Source: Symbiodinium natans (lineage: Eukaryota; Sar; Dinophyceae; Suessiales; Symbiodiniaceae). From it: a stretch of 64,000 nucleotides of DNA. Of the stretch, positions 35,013 through 46,910 are shown in pieces (position 1 is the first letter of the stretch; each line of letters begins with the position of its first letter). Below the pieces are notes generated by a model. It worked only from the letters and a program-made list of their open reading frames with translations. It ran no database searches and was not told where the DNA came from. The position numbers and the translations under genes are program-made. Location of the stretch: contig CAJNDS010002614.1 in the NCBI GenBank assembly GCA_905221605.1, positions 92,001 through 156,000 on the forward strand. The letters are read 5' to 3'.

Positions 35013-38000
35013 GGCAGCAGTTCGGAAAGACTGTAAGTTGCATGAAAATGCGTGACGTGACAGGGCTTGTAAGCCGAGAGGTCATCAAGCGCTTGCTGTC
35101 CTTGACCTCATCGCATTCCCTGAAACGGTGCGGCTGACGCGCTTTGCAGACTTGGATTCGGAGACTAGACTGTGCAGCTAGTGCTCGCAGGGAGAGGGCA
35201 GTGGATTTGAGTCATTGTGCAGGCCACATGTGAGTCACTTGAGCAGAACCAGCAGCTCCATATCCGTGGCTACAACAACATGTGACACCGAGAGCACCGG
35301 GTATGAGGTGCGGCTTGCAGCACGGCTTGCAATGCTGGTCTGCGTTGAAAACTCCATTTTGAGTCGCGTGCTTGCAGAACCCGTGGGACCCCATCAAGTC
35401 CACACTGTCGCCGCCAGCGGCGGTCGACTTAAACGTGCAGGTAACGGAGGCTGCAGGCTTTTTGCGTCTTTGCATTCTCTCCCAGGTCCTCGCGCTCTAA
35501 CCTCCCGCGGTCCTTCCAAGCGTCGTCGTCTGAGAAGGGCCGGAGAAAGAATAAACAACGCTTAGAACTGACGGAGCAGCAGTGTTCCGAGTGGCCAAGA
35601 GTACAGGAAACCCGGCGAACTGTACTCAATGTTGCCACCCCAAGTCTTTTTTTCAGACCAAATTCTGGAGCCCCATTTTTCCTGGCACCGTGGCGATGCG
35701 AGGTGCGGTCCAGAACCTCAGCTGCACATTAGGCCGAAACTCTCCTGTAATGTGTTCCGCCCATTCTTGGAACATAAGCAGCAGCCGCTCTTCCATCTCA
35801 TCGGGTTTTCATCTTGTAACAGCTTGCAGCAAAGCCATGAGCGGGAGCCACTTCGCTGAGCGAAAAAGCCCTGGACCAGAAACATCCCTATTACCCTCTC
35901 CCCTTTCTGTGTCCAGTCCGTTTCATCAGAGGACTCCGTCTCTGGGACTCAAGAGTCCTAGGGCTGGTGCCTTGGGCCGGGCTCGGTGCGAAGGTGAAGC
36001 TCAGCCACCTGGCTCTAGGAGCAGATTTCCGTTAAAATGAGTTCTCTTCTGGATTCAAATATCTTCAAGTGGACCTGTGAGCTGCATCCTGCCATGACAG
36101 CCGAGGCTCCGCTACACCTGGGCTCTAGCAAGCCCGGGTGGGTTTCACCACCTGCTTTGCAGGATGTTTCTTTCTGAGCATAGCTCGGAGCATGGGTATG
36201 GAGTGCCACAGCCAGAGAGCTCTGCAGTTCCGCGAGGCGCACGAAGGTGCCAAGTGGTAGCTTCAAGCAAGAGCCAGAAACATGAGGAGGCCAGCTGCCG
36301 AAGCAAGACAATGGAGCAACACATGGAGCAAGTGAGGAGAAGGTGCAGGAAGGTGCAGACTCGTACTCATAATTCAGCAGCTGGCCGTGCATGTCACAGT
36401 CGACTCAGCTTGGAAGCGAAGCCTTGAGGGCGAGAGCGCAAGCAACTTGTGCGTCTTCGTCCGAGGCCCATGCTTCAAATCCTGTGTGCATGTGAATTTT
36501 GATACTGCTATAGCAGTACCACCTCTTGAATTCTTCCTTGTGAAAGCAGGGTCCAGCAGTGTTCACAGCAGTAGGGGCGTCAGCATGAGAAAGCAAGGGA
36601 TGCATACTTGAATCTGGAACCTGCTTGACAAGGGCGTGAGTCATTAAGAGATGGTCTTGGCGTCACATTTTGGCGGTCTGTTTGTGTGCGTTTGCCACGG
36701 TCACGCAATTCCTTAGCCAAAGTCAGGTTTATGTTTTTGGAACATGACGCCAATCCCATACGCTGGTTTGCGTCCCAAGATGCTCCTGGCGACGTGGGGT
36801 TACTCGGCTTGTTGGTGATTAGAGTTCTCCATCGACATGATATGCGCTGCATGTGTCTTAGTGTGCATCGGGCTTTGTTGTGAGTTTTTCATTGGGCATG
36901 CTACTACTAGCTGACCATGGAAGCAGTGACTCATCGCTGCTTGCCCTAGGCAGTCTTGCTTGCCTTCTTCCTGTTTTGCTTTCAGGTGAAAGTGGCTCAA
37001 CAAAAGATGACGAGGCTTGAAAGCCTAGGACTTGGACAGTGCCAAAGTCTCCTGGCGAAGCATCTGAGCACTCAGATGCTTCGGCTTGCTTTGGCCAACC
37101 GGGTCCAATCCTGGGAGCATTGCACCGAGAGGCACATCAACTACATCGCAAGTGGTTGTCAGAGATAAGAATGCCTTGGGAATGTATTGGGAAGGACCAA
37201 TCAGAGCCCTTCTATGTGCCCCCTCGATGAGGGATTTTGTTTCACTTGGGACTTAGATATGTAGATGGTTCATGGCTCTGCGGCGGCCGTTGCAACATGT
37301 TCCAACATGTTCCAACTATCGCATCAGCCGGTGGGCTTGCAAGTGTCAGATGTGATACCAGTCTGCCCAGAGCTCATGCAGCTTTCTGCACAGTCGTACA
37401 GCTCAGGGGCAGTGGTCAGCGTTTTGTGCGCTTCTTTGAGTTTCCACGAAAAGGGGCTGCATCATTGTCAAGGCGGCGTGCTGCCTGCAGAGAGCCATAG
37501 AGAGCCCTGATATCTGGAGACAGTTGAAAACTCAAAGTTCGAGTCAGACCTCTGAGGCATTTGCATCGCGAAGCCACCACGCGAGTAAAGCAAGCGGGAG
37601 TTAGCCCGCTGCGTCCATCAACCCCATACAGACTCTTTGCTGGTGTTGTTGCTTCCGTCACTTCTGTCGGTTGTCTCATGTGTCATGTGTCTATATGTGT
37701 CTTATGTCGCGTCAGGTTCCGTCGGGTGGATAAAGGTGGCCTTGCAAAACTTGGTGCAAGAGCAAGCCTTGATCCAATTCGGCACCGGGCGAGCAGAAGA
37801 CCTGCCTGACAGACAAAAACGCAGTCGCCTGCACTCCTATGCACGTTTTTTGCCCTGTGGTCGCTCCCCTGCGACTTCCTTCTGTGGCGCAGCCAACTCA
37901 TCTTGGCTCAGAGCCTGTGCACTCCTTATCCACGCCGTGGTCAGTGAGATGCCCAGGATTTATGCTTGACATCGGGCCTTAATCTGACGTTGCTCGCTGT

Positions 38001-41000
38001 GCCGCAAATGATGTTTGCCTGCTGAGGCAAACTACTTGCCTTTCTACAACACTAGAAACAAAGCTGCTTGCGTCGCACCCGCACGAATCCCATCAGCCAT
38101 TGCAGCACCTTGCTCTCTGCATCTTCATCCTTGTACACGTGTGCGAGGTCACGCATGTGGCTTGCAAAGCAGACTACCCGTACCATTGAAGTTTCATATG
38201 CTGCTCGACCGCTGTTGTTGACACGAAAGAGCCAACGGGGGTTGCTGAAAGACACCTGAGGTTCTCGTCTTGCTTTGTTTCGTTGCTCAGCTGCACGGAG
38301 CTTCCCAGCACCCTCACCCGCACGCTGATGCGATTCAGGTACTTTTCATGCCCTTTTGCTTCAAGGCAAGGCGGCGCAAAGCGGTGCAAGCAGGTCTCGA
38401 CTTGCAGAAGTTAGCCATGTTAGCCCAGGTCATGCCAAGTGAGGATAGCGCGCTAACGCTGCCGGGCACCGACTGGGTTACGCAGTGTCGTGTCGTAGTT
38501 TTTCTCTCTCTCAGGGCATGCCACCTCGACACTGAGGCCAAACGCCTGTGCAGAATCAGGGAAAAACCTGTTGGCCACACCTGGCCAAGTACGAGTGCCT
38601 TAGCGCTGATGATGGTTTTTTGCTGCTTTTGTATAATATGTCTTCTGTCTGAACTCTGCCTCTGAGGATGACTGGGCAGCAGAACTAGAGCCCAGCCTCC
38701 ATGCAGCAGAACAGGCAGGTTACTCTCAGTTACTCTCATGAACTTTGGTGAACCTTGGAAGAAGAGAGTCACCGAAGCAGGCTTGCTTGGGGAAGACGGA
38801 TAGTGTCATTTCACCGTTGTTGGTGGCTCAGTTTCGCCACGAATCACAAGTGCTCATCAGCGCTTGACAATTGCCAACATCTCTCTTTGCTCAGGTCCAT
38901 GCTGATAGCACTCATTGGAGGCCCTGCACAGAGCTGCACAGAGCTGCACAGAGCCTCCGAATTCAGAGTCGTGGCCTTCGAAAGCCAGGTGGCGTATTCA
39001 GCTTGGAGGCTTTCGAAGCCTTCCCTGTCTGAGGCGCACTCAGTGCCGTCTGCCACTTTCAGAAAGGGTTGGTGTGGGTTTTGTTGTGGGAAGATCCTTT
39101 CTAGCTGTTCCTCTGCAGGGTTCATCGTGTGTTCCACAGTGGCAGTTCGGATGCTGAGTTGTGAAGTGTTGTAGCTGCTGAGTGAATTCGCCGTAGCCTA
39201 GCTACTGCTAACTCTGCCTCTCAGCCGTGAACTTAGGAGTTCCGGCAGTCTCTTTGAGGAACCCGTTTGGTGACTGGCTGAAAGGATCTTCAGGCTACCT
39301 GCCTTGAGCTGATACACTTCTTTCTTGCAGCCAGATGACGGGAGAGCTGTACTCGACGCAATCGCAATCCGCAGAGGCGCTTGGATCCGCTAGCAGCAGT
39401 ACGCCTTTTGACGCCTTTTGCAATCTGCCCCTGCGGGCATACGCCAGTCAAACTGGTGACGTGGCTGCAGGGCTTGGACTGCAGGAAGCAGTTAAAAAAG
39501 GCAGATCCCATAAATCACTGGACACATCGATTCACATTGCGATTCAAACTGTGCGATTCACGTTGCGATGCATTGTGCGAGGCCTTGTTGTACCGTGATG
39601 CCTTTGAACTGCAAAGCTTTGGTTTCAGATCGGGGCTCAAAGTTGGTCTCCACCAAGCGGTTCCAAGGCAGAGCCCAGCACCACATGAGCCACACCAGCC
39701 ACGCCAATCATGTCAGCCACATCAGCCACCCCTGAAAGGGTCAAGTCCTGAAGACAGTGCTGAGCAAAGTCACACTCTGCAAATGTCTGAGCAAGACCTG
39801 GTCTCTCACCGGAGAGGTCGGCCCAGCTGCTGCATGGTTGCATGTAAGAGTTGCATGCTTCCTGCCAAGCAGGGATTGCATGGAACCATATGGAACCTTA
39901 GAAGCACTGAGGAATGAGCCTTCTCCATGAGTCGACAGAAGCAAGTCTTGCCACCGGGCCATTTCAGCCGAATCTACAGGCGCCTGTGCTGCTTCGGTTC
40001 TGGGAGCAAAGACTCGGAGGATTTTTGCAGACGGCTGTGGCAGATACGTGCAGTACGGCAGAGCACGGCATAGACTCACAGTGTAGACTGTAGACATCCT
40101 GGATGGTGCATAGAGGCTCACCCAAATCAAGCGACAACTAAAATAAAAATCAAGCACCTGAGGATCATTGGCAGAGTCGTCGGGGCTCGGGGTTTGCCGA
40201 GACTTGCAGGCAAGTGCAGCAGTCTGGTAGCATCTCTACCCCCCCGAGGTCTCAGTGCCCACCATGCCCTAGAAGGCATACTGCAGACGTGACCATGCCC
40301 CAAGGAACACCGATGCAACAGGCAAGTCGGATCCGTACTGCGTGGTCAAGGCAGTCCCCCACAATTCTTGAATGGATTCCACGCGAGGGCACTCCTGCCT
40401 TCAGCCCCCCCGGCCCTTGGTACCCTTGCGGTTTCATGGCGGGTTTTGGGTTTCCCCTCCCCTGTGGTTCGCGGTGGGTTTAGGGTTCAAGGTTCAAGGT
40501 TCAAGGTTTCGGGATTGCCTCTTCCCCGATTTGGGGGGGGGTGGGGGTGGGGGTGGGGGTGGGGGGGGGAGGGCAATGCCCAGTCCCATCCATAGGGGTA
40601 GAGATCCTGAGCTTGCTTGTCATGTACAAGTCAAAGCAAGAGATTCAGGAAATGAGGATTCCGGAAACTTGCGCCTCTTGTTTATGCCTTGTTGTTTGTT
40701 CTGAGTGGCTATACTAAAGCCCTGAAGCCAGAATCCCTGCAGGGCATCCGGTCCAACAACCACATGGTGAACATCCATGTCACTCGAACTGTGCAGAGCC
40801 TCGGACCTTGTTGGACCTCCTGAGTTTTCTGTTTCTTCGCGCTTGCTCCTCAACAACATGAACCATGTCGGACTAAATTCCTCCGACATGACGAACACAT
40901 CCCGTAGCCCAGAAAGTATTGCGTCACCACAATCGTTATATGGCATATGTGAGTGCGAGTATGCTGACACGAACGGAGCAGGAAAGAGGGCTCAAGAGTC

Positions 41001-41098
41001 CAGTTTCTTGCAGCATGGTGAGCCTGCACCAGCCTATGGCCATGCCTACGTCCTCCCCAATCCACTTTTTCCCCAAACAGAATCGTTTGGGGTTCTCT

Positions 41099-41262
41099 CC
41101 TCAGAAAAAAGGTGGGCCGCGGTGGCTGGATGGGTGGGCCGCGGTGACGGGTCTGGGCTCCCATTGGGCTCCCTTCATTTTTCCTTTCTGGGCTCCCTGG
41201 CTGGGATGGGTGGGCCGCGGCGACGGGCCTGGGCTCCCATTCGGCTCCCTTCATGTTTTAGG
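41099..41262. repeat. Imperfect direct repeat, GGTGGGCCGCGG type
   Basis: The phrase GGTGGGCCGCGGTGACGGG and the following CTGGGCTCCCATTGGGCTCC block recur near 41110, 41133 and 41210. They are G/C-rich, without a coding signal I trust. Confidence 0.7.
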
Positions 41263-42467
41263 AGACGGCGCCTCTAAGAGGTCGTGCGAGTAACCGCAAT
41301 TTCTAGGGCTCGGGTGGGGGGGTGGGGGGGGGGGGTTAATCACGTGACTTGGGACTGCACACCTGCAACTCCAAAGCCTGAACCCCCTAATCCCCAAAGG
41401 CCTAAATCCTTGCTGTTTAATCCGGGGTTTATAAGCAAAACGCGTCCGCGCCTAGGCGGCGAGAGCTCAATTTCAAGCAAAAAATGTGTCCGAAACTTCA
41501 AAACAAGACCCCCTAGAAAAAAACACAACAAACAAACGATCCTTAAACCCAAAAGAATAGTCCAAGCAGTGCAAACCCAAATCCTGCAACCCGAACCCTA
41601 AACTTTGAACCTTGAACCCTGAAGAAGAATCAACTTGAGGCCACTTTCAGGATCCAGTGCACAGGTCTGTTGGGTTACAAACCAAAGCACAATTCCAGAA
41701 AATCATGCCTGCGCTGTGGCGAGAGCACTATTTCGAACCTGAACTGCCGGAGCCATACCGCAGAAAAAACTTCCCGAGACGAAAATCGCCAATTGAAGGT
41801 TCAACATGGGGAATGAGCAAAACGTGCCTGCGCCTAGGCGAGAGCGCAAATTCGAGCAAAAAAAATGCATCCAAAACTTCAAAAAAAAAAGGCCCCCTGG
41901 ACAAAAAAACAACAACAAAAACGATCAGGCTTCGAGCGAAAATGAATTTCCCGGAAAAATGACCTAACCCTTCAGTGTTTTCGAGCCCTGCAACTGCTGC
42001 GGTGATCACGAAAATGTGCGTTTTACTTGGGTTTTCAGCCCCGACGCGAAAAATGTAATGTGTTCAGTCACACGGCCTCTTACGGGCGCCGTCACCATGT
42101 TTTACCTTCTGGGCTCCCTGGGTGGGCTGGTCACAGGGCTGGGCCTGTTTCATGTTTTCTTGCTGTTGCTGGGTTCAAAGGGGCTGCCGTACCATTGGTC
42201 TCCGATTTGTATGGGAAGCCGTGCGGTTCCAAGTTCTTGTTAAGTTTAGCTTCCCTTGGCAGCCTCGGCAGGACATAGAAACACAGCCTCAGAACACCGT
42301 TGTCAAGGCGTTCTTTTTCCAACAAAACAGAACGCGCGTCTATGATGATGAGATGCTAGTGGCCTGCAGAAACCACGGAAAGAAGCGCCAATATGTAGAC
42401 GGACACTTATGGTTGGAAATTTTTGTGTTTTTTCTTTTCCTCTTTCGTTCTTTTTGTGTGTTGCCCC

Positions 42468-42638
42468 ATGGCTGCTCGCGCGAGCATGCAGTTGGACAAC
42501 GTTCGTGTCTGGGTGGATGCAGGGCAAGTGGAGGCTGCTCGGGCATCGTTGAAGCAACTTCAAGCCCAAAGGGGCATAACATGGAAGCAATCAGTGGGGA
42601 AATGGAAGAAGACTGAGGGATTCTGGGCACTACAGTAA
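42468..42638 (+). CDS. Small ORF, unrecognised
   Basis: ATG at 42468 opens a 56-codon frame to a TAG (MAARASMQLDNVRVWVDAGQ, then VEAARASLKQLQ). The composition is protein-like with an amphipathic helical character. It lies immediately upstream of a minisatellite block. It could be an isolated exon or a small gene. No homology recognised. Confidence 0.3.
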   Translation: MAARASMQLDNVRVWVDAGQVEAARASLKQLQAQRGITWKQSVGKWKKTEGFWALQ

Positions 42639-42785
42639 CGGTTTCCCCGTTGTTGACTCTTTCTTGTTGGCTTGGTGTTCTTTGCGTCGGTAAGTTCGGC
42701 TGTAAGGGCGAGCTCTTGGCGTCAAGCAGCAGGGCCGACCGAAACGTCGCGCGCCGCGAATTCGATCTCTCGAGAAGCCCCACAG

Positions 42786-43370
42786 TCCCTTCGGGCTTCT
42801 CACAGCAAAGCGTAGCAGCTCCACATTCCTTCGGGCTTCTGACAGCACAGAGTAGCAGCTCCACATTCCCTTCGGGCTTCTCACAGCACAGAATAGCAGC
42901 TCCACACTGGCTTCCGGCTTCTCACAGCAAAGCGTAGCAGCTCCACACTCGTTCGGGCTTCTGACAGCACAGAGTAGCAGCTCCACATTCCCTTCGGGCT
43001 TCTCACAGCAAAGAGTAGCAGCTCCACACTGGCTTCCGGCTTCTCACAGCAAAGCGTAGCAGCTCCACACTCGTTACAGCAAAGAGTAGCAGCTCCACAC
43101 TCGCTTCCGGCTTCTCACAGCAAAGAGTAGCAGCTCCACACTCGGGCTTCTCACTGCAAAGAGTAGCAGCTCCACACTCCCTTCGGGCTTCTCACAGCAA
43201 AGAGTAGCAGCTCCACACTCCCTTTGGGCTTTTCACAGCAAAGAGTACCAGCTCCACACTCGCTTTGGGCTTCTCACAGCAAAGAGTAGCAGCTCCACAC
43301 TCGCTTTGGGCTTCTCACAGCAAAGAGTAGCAGCTCCGCACTCCCTTCGGGCTTCTCACAACAAAGAGTT
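42786..43370. repeat. ~41-bp minisatellite, about 14 copies
   Basis: Tandem units of the form CTTCGGGCTTCTCACAGCAA plus AGAGTAGCAGCTCCACACTC, with 40-42 bp spacing and small indels. Some copies are truncated (for example near 43060). Open frames on the minus strand are by-products of the repeat. Confidence 0.95.
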
Positions 43371-44420
43371 GCGGGAAAAATGCGTGTCTTTTCCGTGCGT
43401 TGTTTCTGTGACAGCAAGATCCTGTGGACGACGCTCGTCGTTGTATCTGTGGAAAATGTAAAGAGAGGTTTTTGTTGGCCTTCTCTAAGCAAACAAGTCC
43501 TGTCCCAGTTCTTTTGCCAAGTATGCGCAGCAGACTTCTTTCTTTTTTCCCGTGCGACAGGCAGTAGCGGTTGCGGGAAAAATGTGTTTCTTTTCCGTGC
43601 ATGGTTTCTGTGACAGCAAGATCCTGTGGGCGACGCTCTTCGTTGGGTGTGCGGAAAATATCGTCACCGGTTCCGTGTAAAGAGAGCCTCTCGCTGGTCT
43701 TCTAAGCACACAAATTCTTTCCCACTTCTTTTGCTAAAGTGCGCGCGGCAAAGTTCCCACTTTTTCCCGTGCGACAGCCAGCCGATCCCAATACCAAGTT
43801 CTTTTTTCTTTCTTCCCCAAACCTATGCAGCCGAGACCAGGTATCCTGTCTTGCAATGCGGCAACGTTGTAGCGGGAAAAATGTTTGTTTTTGCATTTTT
43901 TGCCGCGCGTGGTTTCTGGGCGACGCTCTTCGTTGGGTCTGCGGAAAAAATCGTCACCGGTTCCGTGTAAAGAGAGCCTTTCGTTAGCCTTCTAAGCACG
44001 CAAATTCTTTCCCACTTCTTTTGCTAAAGTGCGCGCGGCAAAGTTCCCACTTTTTCCCGTGCGACAGCCAGCCGATCCCGATACCAAGCTCTTCTTTCTT
44101 TCCCCAAACCTATGCAGCCGAGACCAGGTATCCTGTCTTGCAATGCGGCAACGTTGTAGCAGTTGCGGGAAAAATGTTTGTTTTTGCCGCGCATGGTTTC
44201 TGGGCGACGCTCTTCGTTGGGTCTGCGGAAAAAATCGTCAACGGTTCCGTGTAAAGGGAGCCCTTGACAAGCCTTCTGAGCAAAAACATGAAGTCCTTTC
44301 CCACTTCTTTTGCCAAAGTATGCGCGGCAAAATTCCCACTTTCTCCCGCGCGACAGGCAGCCGATCCGAATACCAAGCTCTTTTGTCTTTCTTCGACAAA
44401 CGCATGCAGCTGAGAAATTG
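43371..44420. repeat. Satellite-like tandem repeat, 200-290 bp units, four copies
   Basis: The anchor CGACGCTCTTCGTTGG occurs at 43631, 43921 and 44205, with a diverged version at about 43427. This gives periods of about 200, 290 and 284 bp. The full unit carries TTGCGGGAAAAATGTTTGTT, TTCCCACTTCTTTTGC and CCAAACCTATGCAGCCGAGA. It directly follows the 41-bp minisatellite. Confidence 0.92.
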
Positions 44421-44851
44421 TTCGGTGCTCGTCGTTCTCTTCCTTCCAACGTATTCCAACTTGAACTGGTATAACTCGCTACATTCTGTTTGGGGTCATC
44501 GCTGGTGTAATCTTTGAAGCCGGGGAGAACTCAAACCCATAGACCGCCAGCATAGACTCTCCGCTACCAGCCACTACTCCGCAATACCTTGCAATAGTAG
44601 ATGTATCTGCGTTTCGAGGCTCTATGCTTCCTGAAGGCTCTGCTCCCACAATGCGGTGGCACGCCACCCTTTAATAGCGAACCCACACACTGCAATCCGG
44701 TTGGCACGAAGTCTTCAGAAGACGTTCAGCAAACGGGTTGCAGTCAGGGCATAGCTTCGCCGAGCAGAGAAAGTGCGTGAATCATGTAACAGCCATTCTG
44801 GCGTAGTATGGACTAGGCACTTGCAGCTTGAATGAACCAGAGCTGAGGAAC

Positions 44852-45916
44852 TCACTGTCCCCAATATGGGAGGACCAGGGTGAAAGAAGGGTGCCAAGCA
44901 AGCTGCTGCACATCTTCGCCGAGTCTGCTTTTACAGGAAGAATTCGACTTCCGCATCCCAGTCGAGTGGGGTTTGGTCGAGCTAGTCGGGCTGAAGGCCG
45001 GGCGTGAGCGCAATGTGGCAACTGCAGTACTTGCATGAGACGCTACAAAGGGTTTCGAAACGTTTCGGCTTTCCGATGAGAGCTGCTGTACCAGCTGAGC
45101 ACAACTGTGCACGCATGGGCAGGCCATGGTCTTCGATGCAGACGAGGTGGCAGTCAGTTTTCTAGGTGGGCACCTGTGGCTCTCGCGTTGAGCAGCTTGA
45201 AACATGTGAAATCTCCCCCCCCCAGGCACTGAAGATTTTCTTGGCGGATGTCTCTTGGTTGTACACTCCAGGATCCCCACCAAAGGTTGGCCGGAAGGGT
45301 TGGCCGTTGAGCGCTCACTCAATCGGATCGTTGTAAGCGCTGCCGAAGGAGCTCTCAATTCAATTGAAGCATCCCATTTGCAGTGAGGATCCAAAGACAT
45401 GTTAACCTCTGATCTGTTGAACCCAGGCGACATTGACCTGTCCAATGCAGTTACGGGCCGCATCTCGGCTGTACAGTGAAGATTGGCACAGGGCATAGGG
45501 TAGCGGGCTTCGACATGTCGCAGGTTGTGTGGGGAAGCGCACGGGTTGTTGCACATCCCGAAAAGAGGTGACTTGCAATCCAAGATGACTGACAAGTCAG
45601 AATGCCGAAACAAGCTGCAAAAGGCTTGCACCCATTTTTTGCACCATGTGGCACTGAGAGCGGGCGCTAGCCGCCGAGGTGCGCTCACGCACGAGCTGGA
45701 GTTGGCTGGGGTGCCCTTGAACAAGGCTTCCCCCCTGCGTCCCCTCTCCGTGTTCTTGCAGTAGGTGTAGACGTAAAGTTTGTACAAAGACACGCAGGTG
45801 TCTTCCACGCTCTGCAGTTTTCTGAGCCACCTTAGAGTTCCCACATTCCAGCCTGGGGGGGGGGGCGCCGTTTTAGAGGCCAAGGGCAAGAAGCCGCGAC
45901 TGACCCTCGTTGTCAC
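44852..45916 (-). CDS. Long unrecognised open frame
   Basis: A 354-codon frame with no ATG at its 5' end (first possible start GTG). The translation is Ser/Cys/Arg-rich with no domain I recognise. Its length is more than chance would readily give. However, its 5' end lies antisense to a candidate exon of the plus-strand C2 gene and passes through a C-run. It may be a real gene, a decayed one, or an antisense shadow. Confidence 0.25.
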   Translation of the reverse strand: MTTRVSRGFLPLASKTAPPPPGWNVGTLRWLRKLQSVEDTCVSLYKLYVYTYCKNTERGRRGEALFKGTPANSSSCVSAPRRLAPALSATWCKKWVQAFCSLFRHSDLSVILDCKSPLFGMCNNPCASPHNLRHVEARYPMPCANLHCTAEMRPVTALDRSMSPGFNRSEVNMSLDPHCKWDASIELRAPSAALTTIRLSERSTANPSGQPLVGILECTTKRHPPRKSSVPGGGRFHMFQAAQRESHRCPPRKLTATSSASKTMACPCVHSCAQLVQQLSSESRNVSKPFVASHASTAVATLRSRPAFSPTSSTKPHSTGMRKSNSSCKSRLGEDVQQLAWHPSFTLVLPYWGQ

Positions 45917-46910
45917 CGTCTACAAGGAGCCTGTTTTCGGCTTTGGCTCTCTGGGGCTCAGATGGGCTGCTCTCTTTGGGGCTCTGTAATAAAAGAGTTC
46001 TGAGTTGGATTTCTGGGTTCACCTCTCAGGAAGTGGTACCAAAGCCGAAGCCGCCAATGGATCTCCTGATCGAGAGCCTGCAGGTCCTTGAGTACATCCG
46101 GGAGGCTGCAAGGGCAATAACTAGTGACTAGTGACTAGTCGATGTTTTGCCATGCTTTGCGATGATCATGACTCTTGTGCCGCTGGTTGAGGTGTCCGTC
46201 AAAATTGTGGAAGCGAAGGCACTTTGCGCACGGTTAGCCGTATGTCCACCAACGCAATCTCCCATACTGGTGGAATGACAGGCCCTGCCGAACGCAGATC
46301 TTGTCGGATCGAGTGATCCGCAGTGCGTTGTGCGGCTGATCCTGGCGAGCGGCGAGGTGCCAGTTGGTGTTAGATGGTGCTAGCACTGCTTTGCGACAAA
46401 CCTCTGACCATCACTCCGTGCCGCTCTCGACGACGTCCTCTGCTCTCTGATCTTTGCGTGAGATTCGAGAGCTTCATCGCACACGGACCATCAAAGATGA
46501 TTTGAATCCAAGATGGGACGAGGCACATCAGCACAGAGTTGGCACAGCATGGCACGTCAGATGCCACAGTGACTGTGGCACAGTCCACATACTGTTACTG
46601 TGTAGCAGCGCTTGTTCGCTCTGCTGAGATGTGCAGCCAAAAGTTTGGGCTGTTGGAGCAGCCGCTGCTAGTCGCGGCGACCTCAGCCGGTCTTGATCAG
46701 TTTTGCATACAAGGAGCGGCGGCAAGGATTTGTTCCAGTTTGATCCGGTTGTTTGCATGGTATTGCACGTACTGTTGCGCCGAAGGGCGCTTCAATGTGT
46801 GTGTTTTGAGTGGCGGTCACGGTCGTTGCAGCGTCCTGGGAGTGACGAGAGCGACAGGTCTTCGACATTTGGGACGTGGATGGGCCTGGTCGGGCAGAGG
46901 AGCATCTGAA
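45869..46910 (+). CDS. First C2 domain exons of a two-C2 protein
   Basis: Short plus-strand exons that together spell a C2 domain, a calcium/phospholipid-binding beta-sandwich. In order: AKGKKPRLTLVVTVYKEPV (about 45875-45935), EVVPKPKPPMDLLIESLQVL (from 46031 after CTCAG|G), VEVSVKIVEAK (46183-46216, ending at a GC donor), LPNADLVGSSDPQCVVRLIL (46276-46342, ending at a GT donor), LHRTRTIKDDLNPRWDE (46469-46521, GC donor) and VFDIWDVDGPGRAEEH (about 46859-46907). The Asp pattern NADLVGSSDP and IWDVDG fits the calcium-binding loops. They are placed with the C2 exon at 48112 by strand and distance; this is an inference. Exon edges are approximate. Confidence 0.6.

Larger units (their letters stand above)
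35013..44850. other. Mostly intergenic or intronic, scattered candidate exons
   Basis: No domain recognised over nearly 10 kb. Candidate plus-strand exons follow AG|G acceptors. One is at 36986-37150 (VKVAQQKMTRLESLGLGQCQ onward, helical and Gln/Leu-rich). Another is at 38339-38430 (VLFMPFCFKARRRKAVQAGL onward). Short tandem duplications of 10-12 bp recur, for example GAGCTGCACA at 38930-38955. The block 40480-41640 holds G-runs and telomere-like words, described separately. Confidence 0.4.

Noticed and set aside
42630-43602. Minus-strand repeat proteins (MELLLCAVRSPK-type)
   Set aside because: By-products of the 41-bp minisatellite; register shifts between copies.
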